Positions 26,646-35,521 of a stretch of 64,000 nucleotides of DNA are shown here, in pieces (the stretch's first letter is position 1; each line of letters begins with the position of its first letter). The notes beneath the pieces were generated by a model. The model did not search any database. It had not been told where the DNA came from and worked only from the letters and a program-made list of their open reading frames with translations. Location: contig NZ_VFOW01000001.1 of the NCBI RefSeq assembly GCF_006716355.1, forward strand, positions 4,712,001-4,776,000, given 5' to 3'. The translations under genes and the position numbers were made by a program. This stretch comes from Stackebrandtia endophytica (GTDB lineage: Bacteria > Actinomycetota > Actinomycetes > Mycobacteriales > Micromonosporaceae).

Positions 26646-27608
26646 TTACAGAGTGGTGATCCACCCCAGCCGTGCCGCATGGAATCCCAACTGCATCCGG
26701 GTCTCGGCTCCGGCTCGGGTCATCAGCAACTTCACTCGCCTGGCCACGGTTCGCTTGGCGATGCCCAACTGCCGACAGATCGAGTCGTCGGTGAACCCGG
26801 TGAGAAGAAGGACCAACAACTGATTGTCCTCTGGGGATAGTGTTGGGTGGGGTGTTCCCGACTCCGGCATGGGTAGTGCGGACATCCACAGGACTTCGAA
26901 CAGCGCGAGCAGCGAATCGAGCAGCGGCGACCGGTGCACCAGCAGGCTGCCGCACTCACTGAGGACGATGTGTCGTTGCTGCGGCAGCATGGCCCAGCGC
27001 CGGTCGACGATCATCATCTTGGCGGGTGTGTGGTCCATGACCTTGGCCCGCTCCCCGGCGTCCATGAACTTCGTGATCCGTTCCAGGCCACCGGGTGCCG
27101 CCAGAGCCAGCTGGTCGTAGATCGTCCGGTAGGTTACCCCGGCCTGCATCTGGGTGATCTGCACCGGATTCGAATCGTCCACCGTCAGATACGGCGGTGC
27201 GTCGATGATGAGGATCTCCTCGGTGGCCTGACTCTGTATCTCCGACAGGCGGCGACTCACCTCCAGACCCGGAAGTACCTCCACCAGCGGATCGACGTAG
27301 TTGGGGGCGTCGCGGTAGCTCGCCGCCAGCTCGTTCAACGTGACCCTGGCGTCATGCAGTTCCCGGTATCGCTGCAACAGCATCGTGATGCCGGTCAGGT
27401 CGGGAGGCGATGCGACCAGAAGGCCGGGACGCGCCGGGTCGGTATGCAGTAGTCCCATGGTCATCAGGCCGGTGACGGCGTCGGCGAACGCGGGCTCGGG
27501 CAGGCTGACGGCCGTCATCGCCTCCGATGTGCTCATGCTCCGGCGCTGTGCCACCGTTCGATACACGATCGTTTGCGCCGTATCGAGTCCGAGTGCCTCC
27601 AGCGCCAT
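26646..27608 (-). CDS. TrmB/LuxR-type transcriptional regulator
   Basis: A 320-residue regulator. The N-terminus (ALGLDTAQTIVYRTVAQRRSMSTSEAM) resembles the TrmB-type helix-turn-helix. The middle has a ligand- or effector-domain-like part (ILIIDAPPYLTV; TYRTIYDQLAL). The C-terminus ends in a LuxR-type HTH (LSPEDNQLLVLLLTGFTDDSICRQLGIAKRTVARRV). This architecture is common in actinomycetes near secreted proteases and lantibiotic-like clusters. The ATG at 27608 removes an unsupported 91-residue extension. It probably controls the downstream protease. Confidence 0.8.
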   Translation of the reverse strand: MALEALGLDTAQTIVYRTVAQRRSMSTSEAMTAVSLPEPAFADAVTGLMTMGLLHTDPARPGLLVASPPDLTGITMLLQRYRELHDARVTLNELAASYRDAPNYVDPLVEVLPGLEVSRRLSEIQSQATEEILIIDAPPYLTVDDSNPVQITQMQAGVTYRTIYDQLALAAPGGLERITKFMDAGERAKVMDHTPAKMMIVDRRWAMLPQQRHIVLSECGSLLVHRSPLLDSLLALFEVLWMSALPMPESGTPHPTLSPEDNQLLVLLLTGFTDDSICRQLGIAKRTVARRVKLLMTRAGAETRMQLGFHAARLGWITTL

Positions 27609-27934
27609 GGCGTCAGTATGACCCGGCACACCCCTGTTCAGGGGGTGCCGTCCGCGTGATCGTGATGGGAAGCATTGCAACCGACCAGGCCGGTGAGACC
27701 CCGGTGACGACTGGTCACAGTGGTCTGTCTGAATTGTCCCCGATGTGGCCCGATGTTGCGGCACGACGGAGGCGTTGGAGGCGGTCCCCGGCGGGGTTGA
27801 GATCGACCGACACCATGCCGAGAGATCAACTGAAAAGTTTCCCGATCCCGACTTTCGGTCGAGCCGCCGCATCGGCGACACAGCGCCCGGGGGGAGGGTC
27901 TCGGTGATGTCGCCTCGGCGATAACCGAGGCGTG
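27609..27934. other. Intergenic region with two small inverted repeats
   Basis: No gene is supported here. Near the regulator start lies an imperfect palindrome ACCCCTGTTCAGGGGGT (27630-27646), a candidate operator. Near the other end is a perfect 8-bp stem CGCCTCGG/CCGAGGCG (27911-27932). The rest, including the moderately GC-rich part around 27700-27900, shows nothing I can name. Confidence 0.4.
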
Positions 27935-27970
27935 AAAAGGCCCGTCGACAATATTGTCGACGGGCCTTTT
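27935..27970. terminator. Strong terminator after tRNA-fMet (copy 1)
   Basis: A perfect 36-nt palindrome: an 18-nt half AAAAGGCCCGTCGACAAT is followed at once by its complement. A/T tracts at both ends let it function on either strand. It sits only about five bases beyond the leftward tRNA gene's CCA. Confidence 0.85.
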
Positions 27971-27975
27971 TCTCT

Positions 27976-28052
27976 TGGTAGCGGGGACAGGATTTGAACC
28001 TGCGACCTCTGGGTTATGAGCCCAGCGAGCTACCGAACTGCTCCACCCCGCG
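27976..28052 (-). tRNA. tRNA-fMet (initiator), anticodon CAT, copy 1
   Basis: 77 nt including an encoded CCA. It reads CGCGGGGTGGAGCAGTTCGG from the 5' end, with anticodon loop CTCATAA. Initiator signs are the unpaired first base of the acceptor stem (C1 opposite U72) and the three G-C pairs GGG/CCC closing the anticodon stem. GGTTCAAATCC forms the T loop. It is identical to the second copy at 28424-28500. A palindromic terminator follows immediately. Confidence 0.95.
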
Positions 28053-28341
28053 ATGATGTGTATACAGCTTAACCCATGCCGTCGGTGCGGTCGGTTTTGC
28101 GGTCCCCATCGGTACCGGCTCGACGCGGTGGGCTCCGTGAAACCCCTGTGTAAGCCCGGTTCCATCGTGTCTCTGGCGCGTCTCGATGAACCCGATCGGC
28201 GTCAGGGTGAGCGAGGCGACTGGTGGGCCGGGGTGACGAGATGACGCTGCCGATGTCAGAAACATCCGGGACGGGGATTCTGGCGAACCGTGACCGATGC
28301 CGCCGATTGATCGGACGGAGTCCGGGCTGTCCCCCTGATAC
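28053..28341. other. Spacer between duplicate tRNA genes
   Basis: About 290 bases with no supported gene. It presumably holds the promoter of the first tRNA-fMet copy, reading leftward. No other named structure was seen. Confidence 0.4.
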
Positions 28342-28378
28342 AAAAAAGACCCTCGAACCGAAAGGTTCAAAGGGTCTT
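28342..28378 (-). terminator. Terminator downstream of tRNA-fMet (copy 2)
   Basis: Stem AAGACCCT...AGGGTCTT plus inner GAACC/GGTTC around GAAA. On the leftward strand it is followed by six T. It lies about 45 bases beyond the second tRNA gene. Confidence 0.85.
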
Positions 28379-28423
28379 GATCGTTGCCAAACCGGCTTTT
28401 CAAACTTGCCAGCTTTTGAAACT

Positions 28424-28500
28424 TGGTAGCGGGGACAGGATTTGAACCTGCGACCTCTGGGTTATGAGCCCAGCGAGCTACCGAACTGCTCCACCCCGCG
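28424..28500 (-). tRNA. tRNA-fMet (initiator), anticodon CAT, copy 2
   Basis: 77 nt with encoded CCA, identical in sequence to the copy at 27976-28052: same C1/U72 mismatch, GGG/CCC anticodon stem and CAT anticodon. It sits 22 bases from the stop of the leftward DMT permease gene, so it may be read through from there as well as from its own promoter. Confidence 0.95.
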
Positions 28501-28522
28501 TCGAGTGCTTTTAAACAATAGC

Positions 28523-29707
28523 TCAGGTCTCGCGGCGCGCCAACAGGGGGGTCTGTGAATGGTGTGACCGGGGGAGCGATTTGGGTTGACCTGGGCTTTT
28601 ACCGGCCGATATGGGCGGAATGGGGTGGGGGAGGCGATTCGTTCCCGTTGTCGCCTCGTCCTCGCCGGCGTCAGTCGACGCGCTGATCGGGAGGGCGGTG
28701 CCGAAGGGGTCGGTGTCCGACTGTCGGGGTGGTACGGAGCCAGATGGCACGGAGACCTCTGGCGCAGAGTCCTCGGGTACGGAGTCCTCTGCTGCGGAGC
28801 CCTCCGGCGCGGTACCCGGTGGCACGGTGCTCGGTAGCTCATCGGCGGTGACCGGAGCCAGCCTCGGCGGCAGTTTGTCCGCCTGCGGTTCGGCGAACCG
28901 GGTGAGTGCGAGCACGGTCGCCAGGGTGACGAGGAAGCCGGCGGCGGCGAGCCATTCGAGTCCCGGTCGAATCTGGTCACCAAGCAACAGCAACCCGACG
29001 GCCGCGGCCGGAGCGGCGAAGGCGGCGTCCATGGCGGCGACCGCGGCGGTGGTGGAGCCGCGCTGCATCGCCAGCGCCAGCAACAGCTGGCCGGTCAGCG
29101 ACTGCACGATGATGAGGTACAGCAACGGGTTGGACACCAGATCGGTGACCCCGATGGCGCTGGCCAACGGACGGGAGGCCACTGCGGCGGCTCCGAAAGC
29201 CAACCCGGCGAGTGCACCGAGCGCGACCGAGCCGGGGACCCCGTGCACCCTGCGGGCGGTGAACCAGCCCAGCACCGCGATCACGATCCAGCTGCCCGCC
29301 AGGGTCAGGATCGCCAACAGGTCGAGGTCTTTTGACGCCGACGGTTTTGCTGAGATGACCAGTGCGGCGATGCCCAGGGTGAGGCCGACGAGGAGCGCGA
29401 TCTCGGCGCGCGGCAGTTGCCACTTCAGAATGAGGACACCGAGTACGGCGGTCACGCCGAGTCCGGCGGCCACCGCCGCCTGCACGAGGAACAACGGCAG
29501 GTCGGCTCGGGCCACAATGGCCAGGAGGAAGCCGAAGACCTGACAGCCGATACCGGCCAAGTAGGTCTTCTGCGAGGCCAGTTTCAGCAAGAGCCTCGGG
29601 TTGAAGGTCTCGTGCTTGCTCTCACGACTGGCGGCGACGGCCTGGAGAAAGTTGGCGACTCCGTAAGCCATGATCATCGCCGCGAGGAAAAACCATCCCG
29701 CGGTCAC
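28523..29707 (-). CDS. DMT-superfamily (NIPA/EamA-like) membrane transporter
   Basis: A 394-residue protein with about nine or ten transmembrane segments over the first 290 residues (WFFLAAMIMAYGVANFLQ, GIGCQVFGFLLAIVA, VGLTLGIAALVISA, ILTLAGSWIVIAVLGWF and others), resembling actinobacterial DMT/NIPA-like permeases. The last 100 residues form a hydrophilic tail with repeats such as AEDSVPEDSAPEVSVPSG, unusual for the family. The start is a GTG. The transported compound is unknown. It reads toward tRNA-fMet copy 2. Confidence 0.8.
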   Translation of the reverse strand: MTAGWFFLAAMIMAYGVANFLQAVAASRESKHETFNPRLLLKLASQKTYLAGIGCQVFGFLLAIVARADLPLFLVQAAVAAGLGVTAVLGVLILKWQLPRAEIALLVGLTLGIAALVISAKPSASKDLDLLAILTLAGSWIVIAVLGWFTARRVHGVPGSVALGALAGLAFGAAAVASRPLASAIGVTDLVSNPLLYLIIVQSLTGQLLLALAMQRGSTTAAVAAMDAAFAAPAAAVGLLLLGDQIRPGLEWLAAAGFLVTLATVLALTRFAEPQADKLPPRLAPVTADELPSTVPPGTAPEGSAAEDSVPEDSAPEVSVPSGSVPPRQSDTDPFGTALPISASTDAGEDEATTGTNRLPHPIPPISAGKSPGQPKSLPRSHHSQTPLLARRET

Positions 29708-29803
29708 CTGGTGAGAGTAGTCCCGTCGCGCCCCTCCATTCCAGTCGGGTGGAAAATCGGCGGCGCGAGTTAGGTCACCGACACGGTGTGATGGTGGTCG
29801 ATA

Positions 29804-30649
29804 TCACCCGGTCGGGCGAGGCCGGAAATCGGAAAGACGGTGAGTGGTTTCGGCTCCGTCGTCGCGGGTCGGATCCAGCGCGCGGAGCAGTTCGTCGTGG
29901 AGCAGGCCGTTGCTGGCCACCGCAGACCCTCCGCCGGGACCGGGGACGCCGTCGAGGTTGGTGAAGGTGCCGCCGGCTTCGGTGACGATGAGCGACAGGG
30001 GCGCCAGGTCCCACAGCGCGACCTCCGGTTCCGCCGCGGCATCGACGGCGCCCTCGGCCACCAGCATGTAGCTGTAGAAGTCGCCGTAGGCGCGGGTGCG
30101 CCAGGCCCGGTCGAGCAGGTCGAGCATCTGGGGGCCGCGGCCGTGTTGGTACCAGCTGGGAACGTTGGAGTAGCTGAGCGAGGCGTTGGGGATGCGGCGC
30201 ACTCCGGAGACGTTGATCCGTTCGGCACGATTGCGGTGTCGCCCGGCGTGGGCGCCGGTCCCCTTCGCCGCCCACCAGCGTCGGCCCAGTAGTGGCGCCG
30301 AGACCACGCCGACGACCGGTTCGTTCCCTTCGAACAGCGCGATGAGGGTGGCCCAGATCGGTACGCCGCGCACGAAGTTCTTGGTGCCGTCGATCGGGTC
30401 GATGACCCATCGGCGTGAACCGCTGCCGGGTTCGTCACCGAACTCCTCTCCGGTCACGCCGTCACGGGGTCTGGCCCGGCCCAGAGTGGCCCGGATGGCG
30501 GTCTCGATAGCGGTGTCGGCGTCGCTGACCGGTGTCATGTCCGGCTTCGTCTCGATCTTCAGGTCCTGCGCCTTGAAGCGGTCGGTGGAGATCGAATCGG
30601 CGGAGTCGGCCAGGAGGTGTGCCAGTCCCAAGTCGTCGGCGTATCCCAT
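29804..30649 (-). CDS. hisN: Histidinol-phosphatase, inositol monophosphatase type
   Basis: A 281-residue Mg-dependent phosphatase of the IMPase fold; actinobacterial members of this type dephosphorylate histidinol phosphate in histidine synthesis. Metal-binding motifs are GEEFGDEPG near residue 69, WVIDPIDGTKNFVRG near 85 and a later LWDLAPLSLIVTEAGG near 223. The ATG MGYADDLGLAHLLAD start is typical of HisN. It stands alone on the leftward strand. Inositol monophosphate activity is the main alternative. Confidence 0.88.
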   Translation of the reverse strand: MGYADDLGLAHLLADSADSISTDRFKAQDLKIETKPDMTPVSDADTAIETAIRATLGRARPRDGVTGEEFGDEPGSGSRRWVIDPIDGTKNFVRGVPIWATLIALFEGNEPVVGVVSAPLLGRRWWAAKGTGAHAGRHRNRAERINVSGVRRIPNASLSYSNVPSWYQHGRGPQMLDLLDRAWRTRAYGDFYSYMLVAEGAVDAAAEPEVALWDLAPLSLIVTEAGGTFTNLDGVPGPGGGSAVASNGLLHDELLRALDPTRDDGAETTHRLSDFRPRPTG

Positions 30650-30777
30650 GTCAGCGAGTGTAGGGAGTTGGTCCGGCGGTATCGACGTGACGGGGCTGTG
30701 GACTGTTGATCATGGTCGGTTCACTGTGGTCGGTGTACTCGGCGGAGGGGTGTCTCACACCGCGGTGGGTGATATTG

Positions 30778-30807
30778 GATACGCTAGCGTAGCTACGCAG
30801 ACGTATC
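30778..30807. promoter_or_regulatory. Palindromic operator before GH39 gene
   Basis: The perfect dyad GCGTAGCTACGC (30787-30798) is embedded between GATACG (30778-30783) and CGTATC (30802-30807). It sits 40-70 bases upstream of the GH39 TTG start, about where a promoter should be. It is probably the target of a sugar-responsive repressor not encoded in the window (inference). Confidence 0.6.
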
Positions 30808-30847
30808 TTGTCCTGCGTGGTTCGGAATCCGCACCGAAGGAGCAACC

Positions 30848-32314
30848 TTGGACGACACGACCTCTCACCACCTTCCGATCCAGATCGACTGGGAGACCGA
30901 ACGCGGAACCTCCCGCACCGTCCTGACCACCCACCTGTGGAGTGCGCCGCCGCTTCGTCGTGAATCGCCGATTCACGACCGGGCCTTCGCCGCGTTCCGG
31001 GACCTGAAGGCCGACTACGCCCGGTTCCTGCCGTTCTGGACCCACCCGAGACTGTCCGTGGCGCAACTGGAGCGTCCTACGGAGGAGTCCACCAACTGGG
31101 ACTTCTCACTGCTCGATCCGATCGTCGAGGACTTCATGGCCGCCTCAGAGGGGCGTCCGGTCGTCGGCAACTTCGCCACGATCCCCGCCTGGATGTTCGA
31201 CACACCCGAGCCGGTCACCTACGGTGACGATCCCGACGAGGACAACTGGGCCTACGAGACCGGTCATCGGCTCCACGATGAGAGCACCGTTGAGATCGCC
31301 GAGTACTTCCATCGGGTCGCCAGTTGGTACATCGCGGGAGGCTTCACCGACGAGCGGGGGCGACGCCACGAATCCGGTCACCGTCACCGTTTCGACTACT
31401 GGGAGGTGCTCTGCGAACCCGATGTGGGACACCAGCTGTCGCCGCAGACCTACACCAGGTTGTACGACGAAGTCGTCAAACGGGTGCGCCGGCTGGACCC
31501 CGACATGAGGTTCATCGGGTTGTCACTGGCCATGATGGAGTTGAACCCGGAGTACCTGTGGTACTTCCTCGATCCGGCCAACCATGAGGACGGCATCCCG
31601 CTGGACGCGTTCTCCTACCACTTCTACGCCTGTCCCGACGTGGTCAACCCGATGGGCAGCGAGGGGAATCCGCCGTTTGAGGAGTGGCGCGGCGCGATAT
31701 TCGGGCAGGTCGAGGCATTCCTCGACAAGGTCAAACTCATCGAGTCGCTCAAGAACCGGTTGTCGCCCGACACCAAGACCTTCATCAACGAGGTGGGCAC
31801 CTTCGCGCCCGACGTCATGAACCCGAAACCGGACATCCCGGCGGACTACTGGGCACTGAGCGGTGCCGCGATCTCCTACCTGTGGTCGCGATTGCTGGAA
31901 CAGGGCATCGAGCTGGTGGGTATCGCCGAGTTCATCGGATACGCGGGCATGATCCCGGGAACGTCCCTACTGGACTGGGAGACCGGTGAGCCCAACGCCC
32001 GGTACCACTGCGCGAAACTGTTGATCGACAACTTCGGTGTCGGTGACCGGTTCTTCGACGCCACGGTCGGGGACGGTATGGCCCCCGACCAGGCCGTTCA
32101 CGCACGCGGCTTCATCACGGCCGACGGCCGCCGCAAACTCCTGTTGGTCAACAAATTCGATACGTCGACCACCGTGATCCTGCCATCGGCCACGGCCACA
32201 GCCACAGTGTCGATGGTGGACACCACGACCGGAGCGCGGCCGCCGATACCCACACCGGTCGGTTCCGAGCTCACCCTCGGCGCCTATGCGACGGCCGTGG
32301 TGACATTGGATTGA
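30848..32314 (+). CDS. GH39-family glycosidase (beta-xylosidase-like)
   Basis: A 488-residue cytosolic glycoside hydrolase resembling family 39. The acid/base region reads YWEVLCEPDVGHQ (Glu near residue 191), where family members usually have NEP; here Cys replaces Asn. The nucleophile Glu is probably in TFINEVGTFAP near 316. The TIM-barrel core is followed by a small beta domain. It starts at TTG with AAGGAG five bases upstream; no ATG/GTG option gives a better start. There is no signal peptide, so it acts on imported sugars. Confidence 0.8.
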   Translation: MDDTTSHHLPIQIDWETERGTSRTVLTTHLWSAPPLRRESPIHDRAFAAFRDLKADYARFLPFWTHPRLSVAQLERPTEESTNWDFSLLDPIVEDFMAASEGRPVVGNFATIPAWMFDTPEPVTYGDDPDEDNWAYETGHRLHDESTVEIAEYFHRVASWYIAGGFTDERGRRHESGHRHRFDYWEVLCEPDVGHQLSPQTYTRLYDEVVKRVRRLDPDMRFIGLSLAMMELNPEYLWYFLDPANHEDGIPLDAFSYHFYACPDVVNPMGSEGNPPFEEWRGAIFGQVEAFLDKVKLIESLKNRLSPDTKTFINEVGTFAPDVMNPKPDIPADYWALSGAAISYLWSRLLEQGIELVGIAEFIGYAGMIPGTSLLDWETGEPNARYHCAKLLIDNFGVGDRFFDATVGDGMAPDQAVHARGFITADGRRKLLLVNKFDTSTTVILPSATATATVSMVDTTTGARPPIPTPVGSELTLGAYATAVVTLD

Positions 32315-32404
32315 ACGGTTGCCCTTGAGCCGTTCCGTTGCGCGCGGGCCCAGGCGAACGCCCGGACCGTCGCCCACGACGAACGACGACGACCTCCATG
32401 ACGG

Positions 32405-33430
32405 TCAGTCGCGACCGGACATGGACTCCAGCAACCGGCGGTAGGAGACCAACCGCTGCGGTGGATCGCCCTCGGCGTCGACCAGGGTGTCGAGGGCGCA
32501 ATCCCCGCTGGCGCCGGTGTGGTCACATCCCCGCGGGCAGTCGGTGGCCACCTCGGCGAGGTCACCGAAGGCCAACAACAGCGAATCCGCCGACACGTGA
32601 GCCAAACCGAACGACCGCACCCCCGGGGTGTCGACGATCCAGCCGCCGTCGGGCAGTTCCAACGCGATCGCGTTGGTCGAGGTGTGGCGTCCCTTCCCGA
32701 TCGCCGACACCACCCCGGTGGAGCGGCCCGCGCCGGGCACCAAACGGTTGACCAGAGTCGACTTGCCGACGCCGGAGTGCCCGATGAACACCGATACCTT
32801 GTCGCGCAACGTGTCGCTCAACCCGGTGATCGGTTCGTCGGGTGCGCACACCACGAAGTCCAGATCCAGGTCGGCGTAGTAGGACTCGATGTCACCGATC
32901 ATGTCGCCGCCGATGTCGGCCTTGGTCAGACACAGCAGGATGTCGATGTCGGCGTCGAACGCCGCCACGATGCAACGGTCGATGAACCCGGTACTGGGCG
33001 GCGGATCCGCCAGGGCCGAGACCACGACCAGCTGATCCACATTGGTGACGATCACCCGTTCGGTGGAATCGTCGTCGTCGGCGGTCCGACGCAGTTCGCC
33101 GTGGCGCGGCGCGACCTTCACGATGCGGGCGAGCGTTCCGGGTCGTCCCGAGGTGTCGCCCACGATTCCGACCCGGTCACCCAGGATGATCGACTTGCGT
33201 GCCAGTTCCCTGGCCGACATCGCCACCACGTCGACGGGGCCGTTCGGACCGTCGACCCGACATTGATAGCGCCCGCGGTCGACACCGAAGACGAAACCCT
33301 CGACGGCCTCGGTGTGCTTGGGACGCACCTTGGTTCGTGGTCGAGAACCACGGCCGGGCCGGACCCGGACGTCGTCCTCGTCGTACTGTCGGCGCCGCTT
33401 CAGGACCCGGTCCCCAGCAACTGGTCCCAC
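32405..33430 (-). CDS. rsgA: Ribosome small-subunit maturation GTPase RsgA
   Basis: A circularly permuted GTPase that checks 30S assembly. In order: an OB-type N-terminus; G4 LCLTKAD; the G1 P-loop GHSGVGKSTLVNRL; the switch region GKGRHTST; G3 VDTPGVRSF; and a C-terminal zinc cluster CPRGCDHTGASGDC. The start is uncertain: the GTG at 33430 gives 341 residues but overlaps the end of aroA by 31 bases, while a CTG at 33405 would begin LKRRRQYDEDD as in relatives. It is coupled to aroA in the leftward operon. Confidence 0.92.
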   Translation of the reverse strand: MGPVAGDRVLKRRRQYDEDDVRVRPGRGSRPRTKVRPKHTEAVEGFVFGVDRGRYQCRVDGPNGPVDVVAMSARELARKSIILGDRVGIVGDTSGRPGTLARIVKVAPRHGELRRTADDDDSTERVIVTNVDQLVVVSALADPPPSTGFIDRCIVAAFDADIDILLCLTKADIGGDMIGDIESYYADLDLDFVVCAPDEPITGLSDTLRDKVSVFIGHSGVGKSTLVNRLVPGAGRSTGVVSAIGKGRHTSTNAIALELPDGGWIVDTPGVRSFGLAHVSADSLLLAFGDLAEVATDCPRGCDHTGASGDCALDTLVDAEGDPPQRLVSYRRLLESMSGRD

Positions 33431-34698
33431 ATGTGCGGGAAGTCCGGCAGCGTCTTGGAGGTGCACGCCACATCGGACAGTTCAACCTCGGGCACGGCGA
33501 GCCCGATCACGGCGGCCGCCTGAGCCATCCGGTGGTCGTCATAGGTGTTGAACACCCCGCCGTGCAGCTTCCGGGGGCGGATCCGCAGGACGTCCTCGGT
33601 GGCGGTGACATCGCCGCCCAGTCCGTTGATCTCGGTGGTCAGCGCGGCCAGTCGATCGGTCTCGTGACCACGGAGGTGACCGATACCGCGCAGCGTCGAC
33701 GGCGTTTCGGCCAACGCCGCGATCGCCGCGATGACGGGGGTGAGCTCACCGGCCTCCGACAGGTCGATGTCGATGCCCCGAATTCGGCCGTCACCGCGGG
33801 CGGTCATGCCCGCGTCGGACAACTCCACCCGGCCACCGAACTCGACCAGGACGTCACGCAGCAGGTCACCGGGTTGACTGGTCTCCTGCGGCCAACCGGG
33901 AATGGTGGTCGATCCGTTGGTGATCAACGCGGCGGCCATGAACGGCGCGGCGTTGGACAGGTCCGGTTCGATGTTCCAGGTACGGCCGCTCAACCGCCCG
34001 GGTTCGACCCGCCAGGTGTCCCGTTGTGAGTCGTCCACCACCGCGCCGGCGGCACGCAACATGTCGACGGTCATCCGCACGTGTGGCGCCGATGGAACCG
34101 GTGGACCGTCGTGGCGAACCGTGAGGCCCTGATCGAACAGCGGACCGCTGAGCAACAGTCCCGAGATGAACTGGCTGGACAGCGCGGCGTTCATGGTGAC
34201 CTCACCCCCGGCCAGTCGCCCCATACCGGTGATGGTGAACGGAAGTCCGCCCTCGGCGGAGCGATCGATGTTGGCGCCCAACTGCTCCAGAGCGTCCAGC
34301 AGCGGCGCCATGGGACGGGTGCGGGCGTGCGGGTCGCCGTCGAAGGCGATCGCCCCGGTCGCGGTCGCCGCCAGCGGCGGCAGGAAGCGCATCACCGTTC
34401 CGGCCAGGCCGCAGTCGATCTGAGTGGGACCGCGCAGCGCACCCGGCTGCACCTGCCATACCGCGTCGTCCTCGGTGTCGATCCGGGTTCCCATCGCCCG
34501 CAGGGCCGCGACCATCAGCGAGGTGTCGCGGGCGCGCAACGGCGCGGTCAGGGAACTGGCGGTCACGCCGGCGGCGGTGAGCACCAGGGCTCGGGCCATC
34601 ATGGACTTCGATCCGGGCAACGCGACCTTGGCGTGCACGGGGTTGGAAGCGGAGGGAGCGCGCCAGCGCTGGGCGGCGGGGGCACTGGTATCAGTCAC
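33400..34698 (-). CDS. aroA: 3-phosphoshikimate 1-carboxyvinyltransferase (EPSP synthase)
   Basis: A shikimate-pathway enzyme joining shikimate-3-phosphate and PEP, 432 residues. Family motifs: LPGSKSMMARAL near residue 27 (usually GSKSxTNRAL; here the Thr-Asn pair is Met-Ala), GLAGTVMRFLPPL near 96 and YDDHRMAQAAAVIGL near 385. The catalytic Lys and Arg of the substrate loops are kept. It is co-transcribed with rsgA. The GLAGT form resembles some glyphosate-tolerant variants, but this alone proves nothing. Confidence 0.95.
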   Translation of the reverse strand: MTDTSAPAAQRWRAPSASNPVHAKVALPGSKSMMARALVLTAAGVTASSLTAPLRARDTSLMVAALRAMGTRIDTEDDAVWQVQPGALRGPTQIDCGLAGTVMRFLPPLAATATGAIAFDGDPHARTRPMAPLLDALEQLGANIDRSAEGGLPFTITGMGRLAGGEVTMNAALSSQFISGLLLSGPLFDQGLTVRHDGPPVPSAPHVRMTVDMLRAAGAVVDDSQRDTWRVEPGRLSGRTWNIEPDLSNAAPFMAAALITNGSTTIPGWPQETSQPGDLLRDVLVEFGGRVELSDAGMTARGDGRIRGIDIDLSEAGELTPVIAAIAALAETPSTLRGIGHLRGHETDRLAALTTEINGLGGDVTATEDVLRIRPRKLHGGVFNTYDDHRMAQAAAVIGLAVPEVELSDVACTSKTLPDFPHMWDQLLGTGS

Positions 34699-34746
34699 CC
34701 CACCAGCTTACGGGGCAATGTCGGTGGTGCGGCGTAATGTGGCCTC

Positions 34747-35475
34747 ATGTGCGGACGTTACGCCTCAACCCGGTCCAGCGCGGATCTGGCCACCCTGTTC
34801 GATGCGGCGGACTTCACCCAGGGACGGCTGGACGCCAGTTTCAACCTCGCCCCCACCGATTCGGTTCCGATCATCCGGATGTCGCGGTCGGCCGACGCGC
34901 GGGTGGTGTCGGCGGCCCGGTGGGGACTGGTCCCGCCGTGGTCCGACAGCCCGAGCGTGGGCGTCCGCATGATCAACGCCCGATCGGAGTCGGTGACGAC
35001 CTCCCGTGCCTACCGGGGGCCGTTCGCACGTAAACGTTGCCTGGTTCCCGCCGACGGTTGGTACGAGTGGCGCAAACTCGGCGGTGGCAGGAAGCAGCCG
35101 TATTTCACCACGGCCAAGCAGGACCGCCCCCTGGTGTTCGCGGGCCTGTGGGAGACCTGGGGCGGTGACGAGAATCGGTTGATGACGTGCACGGTGCTGA
35201 CCACCCCGGCGGTGGGGGAGCTGCACGAGATCCACGACCGGATGCCGCTGTTGCTGGAGGCCGACTCCCATCGCGACTGGCTGGAGGATCGTGACGCCGC
35301 CGAGCACCTGTTGCACGGTGTGGATGAACAGTCGCTGAAATCGTTGGAGATCCGTCCGGTGGGCAAAGCCGTCGGCAACGTGGCCAACGACGGTCCACAG
35401 TTGGTCGACCGGGTTGACGTGCTGGAATCCGGTCCCCCGATGGCCAAAGAGGAGCAACAGCAGACCTTGTTCTGA
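34747..35475 (+). CDS. SRAP-family abasic-site crosslinking protein (YedK/HMCES-like)
   Basis: A 242-residue SOS-response-associated peptidase family protein. It starts MCGRYAS; after Met removal Cys2 attacks abasic sites in single-stranded DNA. Other conserved residues are visible: the Asn in INARSESVTTS, the Glu in ADGWYEWRKL and the His in EIHDRMPLLL. Length is normal. It diverges from aroA across about 48 bases and sits near aroA, as it does in mycobacteria (family knowledge). Confidence 0.93.
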   Translation: MCGRYASTRSSADLATLFDAADFTQGRLDASFNLAPTDSVPIIRMSRSADARVVSAARWGLVPPWSDSPSVGVRMINARSESVTTSRAYRGPFARKRCLVPADGWYEWRKLGGGRKQPYFTTAKQDRPLVFAGLWETWGGDENRLMTCTVLTTPAVGELHEIHDRMPLLLEADSHRDWLEDRDAAEHLLHGVDEQSLKSLEIRPVGKAVGNVANDGPQLVDRVDVLESGPPMAKEEQQQTLF

Positions 35476-35521
35476 CGGTTGTAATCCGGGTGGCCGTTTG
35501 GTCCGTTTCGGTTACCACCTC

